A stretch of 43,159 bases of DNA, taken from positions 1 through 43,159 of the forward strand of contig CAMAMO010000002.1 of assembly GCA_945836915.1 (NCBI GenBank). Reading direction: 5' to 3'. Made by a program: the position numbers and the translations under genes. Each line of letters opens with the position of its first letter. Position 1 is the stretch's first letter. This document shows positions 1 to 9,744 of the stretch, in pieces. Under the pieces are notes generated by a model. The model searched no databases. It was not told the DNA's origin and was given only the letters and a program-made list of their open reading frames with translations. This DNA comes from an uncultured Mediterranea sp. GTDB lineage: Bacteria > Bacteroidota > Bacteroidia > Bacteroidales > Bacteroidaceae.

Positions 1-678
1 GACAAAGTTGTATTCAATCATTTTCATCTGTGCATTGTACAGAGCTGCAGTTTCTGCTTTTGCAGAAATTGTTGCCAGTTGTATAGTAACTTGGTTGTAG
101 GCCTCGAGAACTTGTAATCGGCGCTGTTCCATAACCTCTTCTTGCTGATATTGCAGTTGCTCTATATCAAAGCGGTATTTTTTTAATTTAAGTTTTCGGT
201 TAGTAAAATCACCTAAAGGAATAGAAACATTAACCCCGACATTAAACGTGTGTTGGGCGCTACTCATGGCGGTTTGATAAATGGGGGTGTATTCATCACT
301 GTTATTGCTCAAGGTATTGTATCGGCCATAGCTGTAGCTCCCAGAAAAACGAACGTAATTCCACCAGTCTCTGCGTTGAAGTTGCAATTCGTTCTTTGCA
401 CTTTCAACTTGGCTTACTGAGCGTTTTACCGTTGCATTGTCAGAGACGGCATCAAGAAATACTTGCAACGGGGGGAGCTGGATTTTTTCTATTCCCACAG
501 GTATGCCTGTGGACATGGAGTCTAATGCGGCATCGGCCTCTTTCAGGGTTTCTAACAGCTTGACGCGCTGGTTCTGGTCGGTGGCTTGCTGGGCATGGAG
601 GGGGAGGATGGTAGTCAGACTGAACAGACTTACCATCATCCATATCCACGGGGTATAGCGTTTTCCTGTATGCTTCAT
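1..678 (-). CDS. TolC family outer-membrane efflux/secretion protein (3' end beyond window edge)
   Basis: Reverse complement from ATG at 678 reads MKHTGKRYTPWIWMMVSLFSLTTILPLHAQQATDQNQRVKLLETLKEADAALDSM...LPPLQVFLDAVSDNATVKRSVSQVESAKNELQLQRRDWWNYVRFSGSYSYGR...FNVGVNVSIPLGDFTNRKLKLKKYRFDIEQLQYQQEEVMEQRRLQVLEAYNQV; signal peptide plus TolC-like coiled-coil/beta pattern; open to base 1. Confidence 0.8.
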   Translation of the reverse strand, partial: MKHTGKRYTPWIWMMVSLFSLTTILPLHAQQATDQNQRVKLLETLKEADAALDSMSTGIPVGIEKIQLPPLQVFLDAVSDNATVKRSVSQVESAKNELQLQRRDWWNYVRFSGSYSYGRYNTLSNNSDEYTPIYQTAMSSAQHTFNVGVNVSIPLGDFTNRKLKLKKYRFDIEQLQYQQEEVMEQRRLQVLEAYNQVTIQLATISAKAETAALYNAQMKMIEYNFV

Positions 679-699
679 TACTTATAATATTATATGAGT

Positions 700-1899
700 T
701 TATACATTCTCCTTCTGAATGAAGGCTGTAAAGGTTCGCAGGATTATTTTAAGGTCCATGGCAAACGAGAATTCGTGTGCGTAACGGACATCGAGTTGCT
801 TGCGCTCGGCGGCTGACATGGCGCCTGCACCTCCTCGCTTCTCTACCTGCCAAAGGCCGGTGAGGCCGGCGGGGCCCAAGAATCGTTCGATGTCGTCGTC
901 GTTGGTCAACTGCTCAGCTTCGTAGAGTGGGAGGGGACGATTGCCTACTACGCTCATGTCACCCTTCAGGATATTGATGAGTTGTGGCAGCTCATCAATG
1001 CTGTACTTACGGATAAACCGGCCCACACGGGTGACACGCGGATCGCCTTCAATCTTGACGAAGGCGTTCTCTTGCTTATCGCGCTGCTGCTGGGTGAACT
1101 CTTCTTCACTGATAACGAAGTCGTCGCCAATCAACAGGTTGCCGTCGGCGGCGTCATCCGTCAGCTGGTTGACATCAATGGTGGGTGTTGCTGCTTTCTC
1201 CTGCTCTTTCTTTTTATCGGCTTTGCCTGCCGCATACTGGTTAAGGGCGGAGAGCTCCTTGAGGCGACGGTCAGCGTTTGAGTACATGGATCGGAACTTC
1301 AGGAAGTCGAACACCTGGTAGTTGGTGCCTACACGCTTGCTGCGGTAGATGATGTCGCCTTTGCTTTCGATGCGAATGGCTAAGGCGGTGAGCAGCAGGA
1401 TGGGGGAGAGTACCAACAGGGCGCCAAGGGAGGCTGCGATGTCGAAGCTGCGCTTCCAAAGGGGGAGGTGGAAGGGCTTGGTGAGGCTCTGTCGCTGCTT
1501 CTCCTTGAACTCTCTCAGCTTGTATTGCTTGCGTTGTGCGAGGAATTCGACCAGTTCGTTCATGCGCTGGAGGGTGACGTCTGGGCTAATCATGTTGCTG
1601 ATGCCAGCCTTCAGGTAGAGCTTGCGCTCATCGCCCTGTAGGGCTGTGGGGGTCACCAAGATGATATAGACACGCGGGTAGCGTTTATGGAGCTCGGCTA
1701 TCATGGGGCAGAGGGTGGAGCTGTTACCACTCTCAACCAAAAGCATCGTGTTGTATCGTTCACGAATAGTGTCTATCTCTTGGCAGGCTTGCGACAGCCC
1801 GCTCAGGGGAATGAGCATACCGGGACATACTGAAGCAATGTGTTTCAGTATGGCCTGATCTCGGCCCAGATAGAGGGTGTATATCATGCCGTGGCCCAT
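700..1899 (-). CDS. Sugar transferase (polyprenyl-phosphate phosphoglycosyl transferase, PF02397-like) with N-terminal pseudo-receiver domain
   Basis: [23 protein letters not shown]...[13 protein letters not shown]...FDFLKFRSM...[46 protein letters not shown]...[14 protein letters not shown]-terminal ~120 aa has a receiver-like alpha/beta pattern without the canonical acidic residues. Confidence 0.9.
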   Translation of the reverse strand: MGHGMIYTLYLGRDQAILKHIASVCPGMLIPLSGLSQACQEIDTIRERYNTMLLVESGNSSTLCPMIAELHKRYPRVYIILVTPTALQGDERKLYLKAGISNMISPDVTLQRMNELVEFLAQRKQYKLREFKEKQRQSLTKPFHLPLWKRSFDIAASLGALLVLSPILLLTALAIRIESKGDIIYRSKRVGTNYQVFDFLKFRSMYSNADRRLKELSALNQYAAGKADKKKEQEKAATPTIDVNQLTDDAADGNLLIGDDFVISEEEFTQQQRDKQENAFVKIEGDPRVTRVGRFIRKYSIDELPQLINILKGDMSVVGNRPLPLYEAEQLTNDDDIERFLGPAGLTGLWQVEKRGGAGAMSAAERKQLDVRYAHEFSFAMDLKIILRTFTAFIQKENV

Positions 1900-1902
1900 G
1901 GC

Positions 1903-2265
1903 TTATACTAAATATCTTTTCACACGGGCCTTCAGCTCCATGGGGTTGAAGGGCTTGACGATGTAATCGGCGGCACCCTCTTCAAGGAGCTTGATGCGCT
2001 CGGTGGTGCTGTCTTCGCTGGAGAGTATCACCACAGGGATGTGACTGTAGAGGGGGTTGCTCTTCATATAGTGGAGGAACTCTTTACCTGTCATGTGGGG
2101 CATGCGGATGTCGGTAATCACTAAGTCGGGGTCGTTGCCCTGATTGAGCCAGTCGATGGCTTTGAGGGGGTCTTCGACATAGACCAGGTTGTTCTCCTGG
2201 CCTAAATAGACTTGCAGTACAGTTCCGATAGTGGCTTTATCGTCAACAAAAAGGATCGTTTTCAT
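1903..2265 (-). CDS. Stand-alone response regulator receiver domain protein
   Basis: MKTILFVDDKATIG...DLVITDIRMPHMTGKEF...VVILSSEDS...GAADYIVKPFNPMEL: canonical DD, phospho-acceptor D, S/T and K positions. Confidence 0.95.
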   Translation of the reverse strand: MKTILFVDDKATIGTVLQVYLGQENNLVYVEDPLKAIDWLNQGNDPDLVITDIRMPHMTGKEFLHYMKSNPLYSHIPVVILSSEDSTTERIKLLEEGAADYIVKPFNPMELKARVKRYLV

Positions 2266-2318
2266 TGATTTGATTTTGTTTGTATAAGGGGTTGTTGTTA
2301 GTTTTGATAATTATCTGT

Positions 2319-4682
2319 TTATGGGTTAACGCGCATGACGTAGCCATTGTTGGGCCGGGTGTACCAGTCCTGACAGGTGTTGCGGTCGCGGGCCCATTTG
2401 ATGAAGTCGGGGTAGGCACACTCCGTGGGGTGGTCGGTGCGCGAGATATTGATATTCTCCTTGGGGTAGCGGAAACCGTAAGGCACGCAGACTGCCCAAG
2501 TGTTATTTCCGGCCAAGTCAAGGTTCAACTGCTGGATGGTGCCTGCGGCGGTGGGGCCGTATTTCCAAAACTCATAGAGGTGGACCTCCATGCGCTTCTG
2601 CATGTTCTTATACTTGTAGCAGATGAAGAAGTCGAGGTTGTCTTTGCTGAAGAGGGGATCAGTGCGCTTTTGGTCGGCCAATTCGATGATGATTTCATAG
2701 GTGTAGGCTTTGGCTGTCTCTCCCTCACCGGTATTGATCAGTTTTAATCCGGTGCCAAAGACATGATGCACTTCGCCAGCGATAGGGATTACTACTGATG
2801 GGTCGCTGTCTTCGCAGTGGGTGGCTTCGTTGAAGGTGAAGCGGGAGTACTCACTCTTCATCGATTCGATAAACCGACGATCAGCGCCACCAGTGGTGAT
2901 GGAGGCAATCTGGTCTTTACGGATGCCTACGATACGCAAACCTACGCCAACGGCTTTGCTGGCGCCAGCGGCGGTAAGGGTGACATCAAGCTGAATACGC
3001 TTGATGAAATTGGTTCTTTTTTCACGATGGTATTCAGGGACGACGTCAATCACCACGTCGTTGAAGTCGTAGTCGCCGACCAGTGGGTAGTTGTCTTCAA
3101 AAACGTAGGTATAACCAAGTGGCTCTTCGGGAGTAGGTTTGCCTGAGCTGCTGGGGGTGTTGCCCTCGCCGGTACACTCGCCTGCCTCAATGAAAACAGG
3201 TGCCTCGCCCCAACGGGCCAAGGTACCATCCTTACCCATCAACTGTTTCAAGAAGGTCTGCTTCTCCCACTCATTGGTTATGTTCACCTGATTGACTTCG
3301 AAGAAAATGTTGCCTCCCTGGTTGGTATAGAGGCTATTGATGGCCATCAGCTTTTCTATGCGTATCAAAGATTGTCCGCGGCTGGGGCCTTGCACGTTGG
3401 TAAAATCATTTTCTTTGATGTCGACACCGCTCATCCAGGCCTCACCGCGGATAGTCAGCATTGAGCCGCTTCCCATACGTATGCTTTTGCCCCAGGATTT
3501 TTCATCGCTATTCCGTTTGCGAGCATAATTGGCCAAATCGGCGGCGCTGTGGTCGTCGAGCAGCAGGCTGCCGTAGAAATCTTTGGTGACCTTGAGGTAG
3601 CAGCCGTTTTCAATGGTGCAGTTGTAGGTTGATTCGCCAATCGTGGCGTGACCCATATTTGTGAGTTTGCCGCCTTGATTGGTGATAATGAGCTCGTCAA
3701 TCGTTAAATCTCCGCAGTTGTAGAAGTGGCTCTTGTCGCCGCGCATGTCGATAGTGGAGACGTTGATGGTGCCTGCATTGTAGTTTACGCGTCCCTCTGA
3801 GGCTGTCGGCATCATGATATAGCCTTCTTTCTTGCCATTTTTACCCCCTACATAGCCGCCGGGATAGACCGTGAGGGTGCTGTTGCCATTTAATTTGAGT
3901 GATTTATTGTCTGCTCTACCAGGGGGCAGAATGATTTTACCGGTGGATGTGACCACGACATTGGCGCCTGTCTGGATAGCGGCGATGTTACCGCCTGGAT
4001 TCCATTCGCCCTGAATGATGATGGTTGCGGGGTTCTGGCTGGAACTTTGTAGGTCAAGGTCGTTGCGGAAGGTCTTGTCTTTGCTGATTTTCCATACTTC
4101 GCCTGCTTTTATGACTGTATTTGATCGTAACTCCTTGGCCCTACTGGCCATATTGAGTATCTCGCTCTCGCTCTTTGCGGGGGTATAGGGATTGATCAGT
4201 GAACTGGTCGCCCGGGTATCGAAAGTGCGCGTGGTGGCGTTGTCGCCAAAGGTGGTGCGGACACTGTTATTGTTAATCTCTGCCAAGCGGGCAACTACAC
4301 GACCTACCTCATCGCGCTTGCAGATATAGAGGGCGTCGAGGTAGGTGGGGCAGTCGAATACGGTGCTGAACTCCTTCTGTGTGGTGGCTTCGCTCTTGAC
4401 CAACAGGGTAGCGTTGGAGTCGTCAATCAGGGGATTGTTGTCATAAACGAGAATAGAGTATTCGCTGCCGTTATGGTCGTTTACGTTGACGGTGACTGAG
4501 ACGGCACGGGTCATCTTCCAATCCATCTGGGGGTCGATGTCCTTTACTGGAAAGGCGTCTTCATAGGTCTTCTTGACCAACTCTTCGTTGAAGAGGTCTT
4601 GCATACAGCCACTCAAGATGATGGCAATGAGGACTATTAGGGCACCCGATAATGCACGGATATTTTGCTTCTTTTTTGTCAT
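2319..4682 (-). CDS. LruC domain-containing (DUF4842) lipoprotein
   Basis: Start placed at MTKKKQNIRALSGALIVLIAIILSGC (lipobox LSGC); C-terminal YTYVFEDNYPLVGDYDFNDVVIDV and later ...WARDRNTCQDWYTRPNNGYVMRVNP are typical of LruC/DUF4842 proteins. Confidence 0.85.
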   Translation of the reverse strand: MTKKKQNIRALSGALIVLIAIILSGCMQDLFNEELVKKTYEDAFPVKDIDPQMDWKMTRAVSVTVNVNDHNGSEYSILVYDNNPLIDDSNATLLVKSEATTQKEFSTVFDCPTYLDALYICKRDEVGRVVARLAEINNNSVRTTFGDNATTRTFDTRATSSLINPYTPAKSESEILNMASRAKELRSNTVIKAGEVWKISKDKTFRNDLDLQSSSQNPATIIIQGEWNPGGNIAAIQTGANVVVTSTGKIILPPGRADNKSLKLNGNSTLTVYPGGYVGGKNGKKEGYIMMPTASEGRVNYNAGTINVSTIDMRGDKSHFYNCGDLTIDELIITNQGGKLTNMGHATIGESTYNCTIENGCYLKVTKDFYGSLLLDDHSAADLANYARKRNSDEKSWGKSIRMGSGSMLTIRGEAWMSGVDIKENDFTNVQGPSRGQSLIRIEKLMAINSLYTNQGGNIFFEVNQVNITNEWEKQTFLKQLMGKDGTLARWGEAPVFIEAGECTGEGNTPSSSGKPTPEEPLGYTYVFEDNYPLVGDYDFNDVVIDVVPEYHREKRTNFIKRIQLDVTLTAAGASKAVGVGLRIVGIRKDQIASITTGGADRRFIESMKSEYSRFTFNEATHCEDSDPSVVIPIAGEVHHVFGTGLKLINTGEGETAKAYTYEIIIELADQKRTDPLFSKDNLDFFICYKYKNMQKRMEVHLYEFWKYGPTAAGTIQQLNLDLAGNNTWAVCVPYGFRYPKENINISRTDHPTECAYPDFIKWARDRNTCQDWYTRPNNGYVMRVNP

Positions 4683-4941
4683 ATATCTATTCTCCTTAAA
4701 CGGCATGTCTTGGCCTGATTATCGTTTGTTTTTTTATTATAGGGCCTGTTAGGGCGTAATAAGTCCACAAATATACGTGTTATTGTTGAAATTACACTTT
4801 TTAAGGAGTAATTTCTGCCTATATTAATATAATATAACGTTTGTTTTGTGGTGAATCCATCAACTAAATGATGTATTTTGGCAACTTTTTTATGATTCTG
4901 TACTTTTTCTTCTTTTTCTTTGCGACTTGTGGCGTTAGAAA

Positions 4942-4972
4942 TTGCACGTTTTATTTAAATCAATTAACTTTG
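4942..4972 (+). promoter_or_regulatory. Candidate Bacteroidetes promoter for ugd
   Basis: TTG at 4942-4944, 20-nt spacer, TAACTTTG at 4965-4972, 35 nt before the ATG at 5008. Confidence 0.55.
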
Positions 4973-5007
4973 CGGTCGAATTACAACAAACTAACATAGA
5001 ATTCAAT

Positions 5008-6324
5008 ATGAATATTGCGATTGTAGGCACAGGATATGTAGGCCTGGTTACTGGCACCTGTTTCGCTGAAATGGGGGTAAACGTGACCTGTGTGGATGTG
5101 GACCAGAAGAAGATTGACCAACTGTTGAAGGGCGAAATCCCTATTTATGAACCGGGGTTGGAGGAGATGGTAGCGCGTAATTACCGCGATGGCCGACTCC
5201 ATTTTACCACAGACTTGGTGGAGGTGCTCGATAAGGTGGATGTGGTCTTCTCTGCCGTAGGTACACCGCCTGACGAGGATGGCTCGGCGGATCTGAAGTA
5301 TGTGCTGGCTGTAGCGCGTCAGTTTGGCCGCCACATTAAGAAATACACCATCTTGGTCACCAAGAGTACGGTGCCTGTAGGTACGGCGGCCAAGGTGAAG
5401 GCGGCTATCCAGGAGGAACTGGATAAACGTGGTGAGCAGATTCCGTTTGATGTGGCTTCTAATCCCGAGTTCTTGAAAGAGGGAACGGCTATCAAGGACT
5501 TTATGTCGCCCGACCGCGTGGTGGTGGGTGCAGAGAGTGAGAAGGTGCGCGAGGTGATGTCGCGCCTCTACCGCCCGATGCTGATCAACAATTTCCGCGT
5601 GATTTTCATGGATATCCCCTCGGCTGAGATGACCAAATATGCGGCCAACTCGATGCTGGCTACACGTATCAGTTTCATGAATGATATCGCTAACCTGTGC
5701 GAACTGGTTGGGGCGGATGTCAATATGGTGCGCAAAGGTATAGGTACCGACGCGCGTATTGGTGGCAAGTTTCTCTATCCCGGCTGTGGCTATGGCGGCT
5801 CTTGCTTCCCCAAAGATGTGAAGGCGCTGATTAAGACGGCTGAACAGAATGGCTGCATGATGCGGGTGCTCCATGCCGTTGAGGAGGTGAATGAGGCACA
5901 GAAAGAGGTGCTGGTTAACAAGCTGAAGCGTCACTATGGTGACGATTTAAAGGGTAAGCAGATTGCATTATGGGGCTTGGCCTTCAAGCCGGAGACCGAC
6001 GATATGCGTGAGGCCACTTCGCTGGTGACAATTCGTTTGCTACGCGAAGCGGGTTGTACGGTGCGTGTGTTCGACCCTATTGCGATGGATGAGTGTCGCC
6101 GAAGGGTGGGGGATGATGTAGAGTATGCCAAGGATATGTATGATGCCCTGCTTGGGGCGGATGCGCTGTTGCTGCTGACGGAGTGGAAACAGTTCCGTAT
6201 GCCTTCGTGGGGCGTGGTGAAGGCCGCGATGAAACAGCCGGTCATTATCGATGGACGAAATATCTACGACCCTGCTGAGATGGCCGAATGGGGCTTTGAA
6301 TACAGCTGTATTGGCCGGAAATAG
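5008..6324 (+). CDS. ugd: UDP-glucose 6-dehydrogenase
   Basis: MNIAIVGTGYVGLVTGTCFAEMGVNVTCVDVD...NPEFLKEGTAIKDFMSPDRVVVG...FLYPGCGYGGSCFPKDVKAL: NAD-binding motif and catalytic Cys motif. Confidence 0.96.
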   Translation: MNIAIVGTGYVGLVTGTCFAEMGVNVTCVDVDQKKIDQLLKGEIPIYEPGLEEMVARNYRDGRLHFTTDLVEVLDKVDVVFSAVGTPPDEDGSADLKYVLAVARQFGRHIKKYTILVTKSTVPVGTAAKVKAAIQEELDKRGEQIPFDVASNPEFLKEGTAIKDFMSPDRVVVGAESEKVREVMSRLYRPMLINNFRVIFMDIPSAEMTKYAANSMLATRISFMNDIANLCELVGADVNMVRKGIGTDARIGGKFLYPGCGYGGSCFPKDVKALIKTAEQNGCMMRVLHAVEEVNEAQKEVLVNKLKRHYGDDLKGKQIALWGLAFKPETDDMREATSLVTIRLLREAGCTVRVFDPIAMDECRRRVGDDVEYAKDMYDALLGADALLLLTEWKQFRMPSWGVVKAAMKQPVIIDGRNIYDPAEMAEWGFEYSCIGRK

Positions 6325-6360
6325 GCCGACGGGACACGGCTCTTGAGGGTCCGTGTGCGC

Positions 6361-6407
6361 AAACGGAATGAATTGCGGAATTTTCTCCTTAATTCATTCC
6401 GTTTTTT
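6361..6407 (+). terminator. Rho-independent terminator after ugd
   Basis: AACGGAATGAATT...AATTCATTCCGTT 13-bp perfect stem followed by TTTTT. Confidence 0.8.
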
Positions 6408-6473
6408 CGTGCTTATCACATATTTTTTTGCTAATTTTGCGGCAAATTATTGAAACCATTATTTTATATAAGC

Positions 6474-7826
6474 ATGGCAAATGTAATCAAATTACGTAAA
6501 GGCCTTGACATTAACCTGAAAGGTAAAGCTGCCGAGGAGCTGATGACGGTGAAGCAGCCGGGATTCTATGCGTTGATTCCCGATGACTTTACTGGCGTGA
6601 AGCCTAAAGTGGTTGTTAAAGAGCAGGAGTATGTGATGGCCGGAGGTCCCTTGTTTGTTGACAAGAACCATCCTGAAGTGAAATTTGTTTCGCCCGTAAG
6701 TGGCGTAGTAACGAGTGTGGAGCGCGGCGAGCGCCGCAAAGTGCTGCGTATCGTGGTGGAGGCTGCCGCTGAACAGGATTACGAGGAGTTCGGTAAGATG
6801 AATCCCGCTAACATGTCGGCTGCTCAGGTGAAGGAGGCCCTGCTCAATGCAGGTATGTTCGCTTTCTTCCGTCAGCGTCCCTATGATGTCATCGCTGATC
6901 CTACAGTGGAGCCGAAGGCTATCTTTGTTTCTGCCTTCAACAGCGCACCTCTGGCACCCAATTTTGAGTTCCAACTCAAGGGCGATGAGGCTAACTTCCA
7001 AACGGGTCTTGACGCTTTGGCCAAGATGGCTAAAACCTATCTGGGTATCAGTGCTAAGCAAACTGCCGCAGCCTTGACTCAGGCTAAGAACGTGACGGTA
7101 ACGGTGTTCGATGGTCCTCACCCTGCAGGTAACGTGGGCGTGCAAATCAACCATGTGGCTCCTATCTCTAAAGGTGAAACGGTGTGGACAATCTCTCCTG
7201 AGGCAGTTATCTTCATCGGCCGTCTGATGAACACGGGCCGTGTGGATATGACGCGTAAGGTAGCTATCACGGGTAGTGAAGTGAAGAAACCGGCTTACTG
7301 CGCTTTGAAGCTGGGCGCTTTGCTGACTGATGTGCTCAGTGCGAACGTCAATAAGGAGAAGGATTTGCGCTACATCAGCGGTAACGCCCTGACCGGTAAG
7401 CAAATTAAGGCTAACGACTTCCTGGGCGCTTTCGACAGCCAGGTGACCGTGATTCCAGAAGGGGCTGACAATAACGAGATGCTGGGTTGGATCATGCCTC
7501 GCTTTAACCAGTTCAGCGTTAATCACTCCTACTTCTCTTGGTTGCTTGGCAAGAACAAAGAGTATGTCATCGATGCCCGTATCAAAGGTGGCGAGCGCCA
7601 CATGATCATGTCGGGTGAGTATGATAGCGTATTCCCCATGGATATCTTCCCCGAATACCTGCTCAAGGCTATCATTGCCGGTGATATTGACCGCATGGAG
7701 GCTCTGGGTATCTACGAGGTGGCTCCTGAGGATTTCGCACTCTGTGAATTTGTCTGCTCGTCAAAGGTGGAGATTCAGCGTATCGTGCGCGACGGACTGG
7801 ATATGCTGCGTGCAGAAATGAATTGA
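6474..7826 (+). CDS. nqrA: Na+-translocating NADH:quinone reductase subunit A
   Basis: MANVIKLRKGLDINLKGKAAEE...; first gene of a six-gene nqr operon in canonical order. Start taken at M9 of the ORF track entry. Confidence 0.95.
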   Translation: MANVIKLRKGLDINLKGKAAEELMTVKQPGFYALIPDDFTGVKPKVVVKEQEYVMAGGPLFVDKNHPEVKFVSPVSGVVTSVERGERRKVLRIVVEAAAEQDYEEFGKMNPANMSAAQVKEALLNAGMFAFFRQRPYDVIADPTVEPKAIFVSAFNSAPLAPNFEFQLKGDEANFQTGLDALAKMAKTYLGISAKQTAAALTQAKNVTVTVFDGPHPAGNVGVQINHVAPISKGETVWTISPEAVIFIGRLMNTGRVDMTRKVAITGSEVKKPAYCALKLGALLTDVLSANVNKEKDLRYISGNALTGKQIKANDFLGAFDSQVTVIPEGADNNEMLGWIMPRFNQFSVNHSYFSWLLGKNKEYVIDARIKGGERHMIMSGEYDSVFPMDIFPEYLLKAIIAGDIDRMEALGIYEVAPEDFALCEFVCSSKVEIQRIVRDGLDMLRAEMN

Positions 7827-7848
7827 TAAACTAATAATATTAAGATTG

Positions 7849-9033
7849 ATGAAAGCGTTAAGAAATTATCTCGACAAGATAAAGCCGAACTTCGAGGAGG
7901 GAGGCAAGCTGCACGCCTTCCGCTCGGTGTTTGACGGATTTGAAACATTCCTGTTTGTCCCCAATACCACGGCGAAGACGGGTACGCATATTCACGATGC
8001 CATCGATAGCAAACGCATCATGTCTATGGTGGTTATCGCCTTGGTGCCTGCGCTGCTCTTTGGTATGTACAACGTGGGTTATCAGCACTTCAAGGCAGAG
8101 GGTGAAGCCGCTCTGGCTGCCGCCAGCTTCTGCGAACTGTTTGCTTACGGATTCCTGGCTGTGCTGCCCAAGATTATCGTCTCTTATGTTGTGGGCTTGG
8201 GTATTGAGTTCGTTGTAGCTCAATGGAAGAAAGAGGAGATTCAAGAGGGTTTCCTCGTTTCTGGTATGTTGATTCCGATGATTGTGCCTATTGAATGCCC
8301 CATCTGGATCTTAGCTGTGGCTACGGCCTTCTCCGTTATCTTCGCTAAGGAGGTATTTGGTGGTACGGGTATGAACATCTTCAATGTGGCTCTTATCACG
8401 CGTGCGTTCCTTTTCTTTGCTTATCCTACCAAGATGTCGGGTGATGCCGTTTGGGTATCTGGCGACTCTATCCTGGGTCTGGGCGAGAAGGTGGATGCAC
8501 TGACCGTAGCTACTCCGCTTGGTATTGCCGCTACGACGCCTGCCGGTCAGGTGGCTGATATGCCTTATACACTGAATGAGATGATTACCGGTCTGATTCC
8601 CGGTTCTATCGGTGAAACCAGCGTCATTGCTATCGCTCTCGGTGCGCTGCTGCTCCTCTGGACTGGTATTGCCAGCTGGAAGGTGATGCTCTCTGTTTTC
8701 GTTGGTGGCGCCTTTATGGGTTGGGTGTTCAATAACTTCGGTCCGGATACCGCTATTGCGCACATGGCTTGGTATGAGCACCTTGTGCTGGGTGGTTTCT
8801 GCTTCGGTGCTGTCTTTATGGCTACTGACCCTGTAACCTCTGCACGTACTGAGACTGGTAAATACATCTATGGCTTCCTCATTGGTGTGATGGCTATCAT
8901 CATCCGTGTGCTCAACCCCGGTTATCCCGAGGGCATGATGCTGGCCATTTTGTTGATGAACATCTTTGCTCCGCTGATTGACTACTGCGTAGTACAGAAG
9001 AACATCAGCCGCCGTGCGAAAAGAATCTGTTAA
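7849..9033 (+). CDS. nqrB: Na+-translocating NADH:quinone reductase subunit B
   Basis: Multi-TM protein with IPGSIGETS flavinylation-type motif and FMATDPVTSARTETGKYIYGF. Confidence 0.95.
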   Translation: MKALRNYLDKIKPNFEEGGKLHAFRSVFDGFETFLFVPNTTAKTGTHIHDAIDSKRIMSMVVIALVPALLFGMYNVGYQHFKAEGEAALAAASFCELFAYGFLAVLPKIIVSYVVGLGIEFVVAQWKKEEIQEGFLVSGMLIPMIVPIECPIWILAVATAFSVIFAKEVFGGTGMNIFNVALITRAFLFFAYPTKMSGDAVWVSGDSILGLGEKVDALTVATPLGIAATTPAGQVADMPYTLNEMITGLIPGSIGETSVIAIALGALLLLWTGIASWKVMLSVFVGGAFMGWVFNNFGPDTAIAHMAWYEHLVLGGFCFGAVFMATDPVTSARTETGKYIYGFLIGVMAIIIRVLNPGYPEGMMLAILLMNIFAPLIDYCVVQKNISRRAKRIC

Positions 9034-9048
9034 ATTTTGGATAGACTT

Positions 9049-9741
9049 ATGAATACCAATAGCAATAGTTATACAATCATTTATGCTTCGGTAATGGTTA
9101 TTATCGTAGCATTCCTGCTGGCATTTGTAAGCTCCTCGCTGAAAGAGAAACAAAGCAAGAATGTGGAGCTTGACACCAAAAAGCAGATTCTCTCTGCTCT
9201 GAAGGTGGATGATGTGGAGGATGCCGACGCAGAATATAATAAATATGTAAAGGCTGACATGCTGATGCAGGCCGACGGCTCGCTGGTTGAAAATACGGGC
9301 AAGTTTGCAACGGCTTACGAGAAGGAGGCCAAAGAGAATAACCGACTCCACGTCTTCGTGGCCGAGGTAGAAGGTGAAACGAAGTATGTTTTCCCCGTCT
9401 ATGGTGCAGGTCTTTGGGGCGCTATTTGGGGCTATGTGGCTCTGGATGGCGACAAGGATACCGTGTATGGCGTTTACTTCTCTCATGCCAGTGAAACGCC
9501 CGGTCTGGGTGCCGAAATCACCAGTGCGAAGTTTAAGGGCCAGTTCCCTGGCCGAAAAACTGTCAAGGATGGTGAAGTGGCTCTCGAAGTGGTGAAGAAT
9601 GGTAAGGTGACAGATGCTGACTACCAGGTGGACGGTATCTCGGGCGGTACAATCACCTCTATGGGTGTGAAGGACATGCTCTACAACTGCTTGAGTGAGT
9701 ACAAAGCTTTTTTAACTGCTAAACAGAACGAGGAGGACTAA
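9049..9741 (+). CDS. nqrC: Na+-translocating NADH:quinone reductase subunit C
   Basis: MNTNSNSYTIIYASVMVIIVAFLLAF...DGISGGTITSMGVKDML (covalent FMN motif). Confidence 0.95.
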   Translation: MNTNSNSYTIIYASVMVIIVAFLLAFVSSSLKEKQSKNVELDTKKQILSALKVDDVEDADAEYNKYVKADMLMQADGSLVENTGKFATAYEKEAKENNRLHVFVAEVEGETKYVFPVYGAGLWGAIWGYVALDGDKDTVYGVYFSHASETPGLGAEITSAKFKGQFPGRKTVKDGEVALEVVKNGKVTDADYQVDGISGGTITSMGVKDMLYNCLSEYKAFLTAKQNEED

Positions 9742-9744
9742 TTT

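Noticed and set aside
4981-5934. Long minus-strand ORF (317 aa) antisense to ugd, and similar long antisense ORFs at 6492-7601, 8311-9486, 11428-12195, 16354-17247 and 22089-23045
   Set aside because: They lie opposite strongly supported genes, show no recognisable domains and have low-complexity His/Arg-rich composition typical of shadow ORFs from codon-biased genes.
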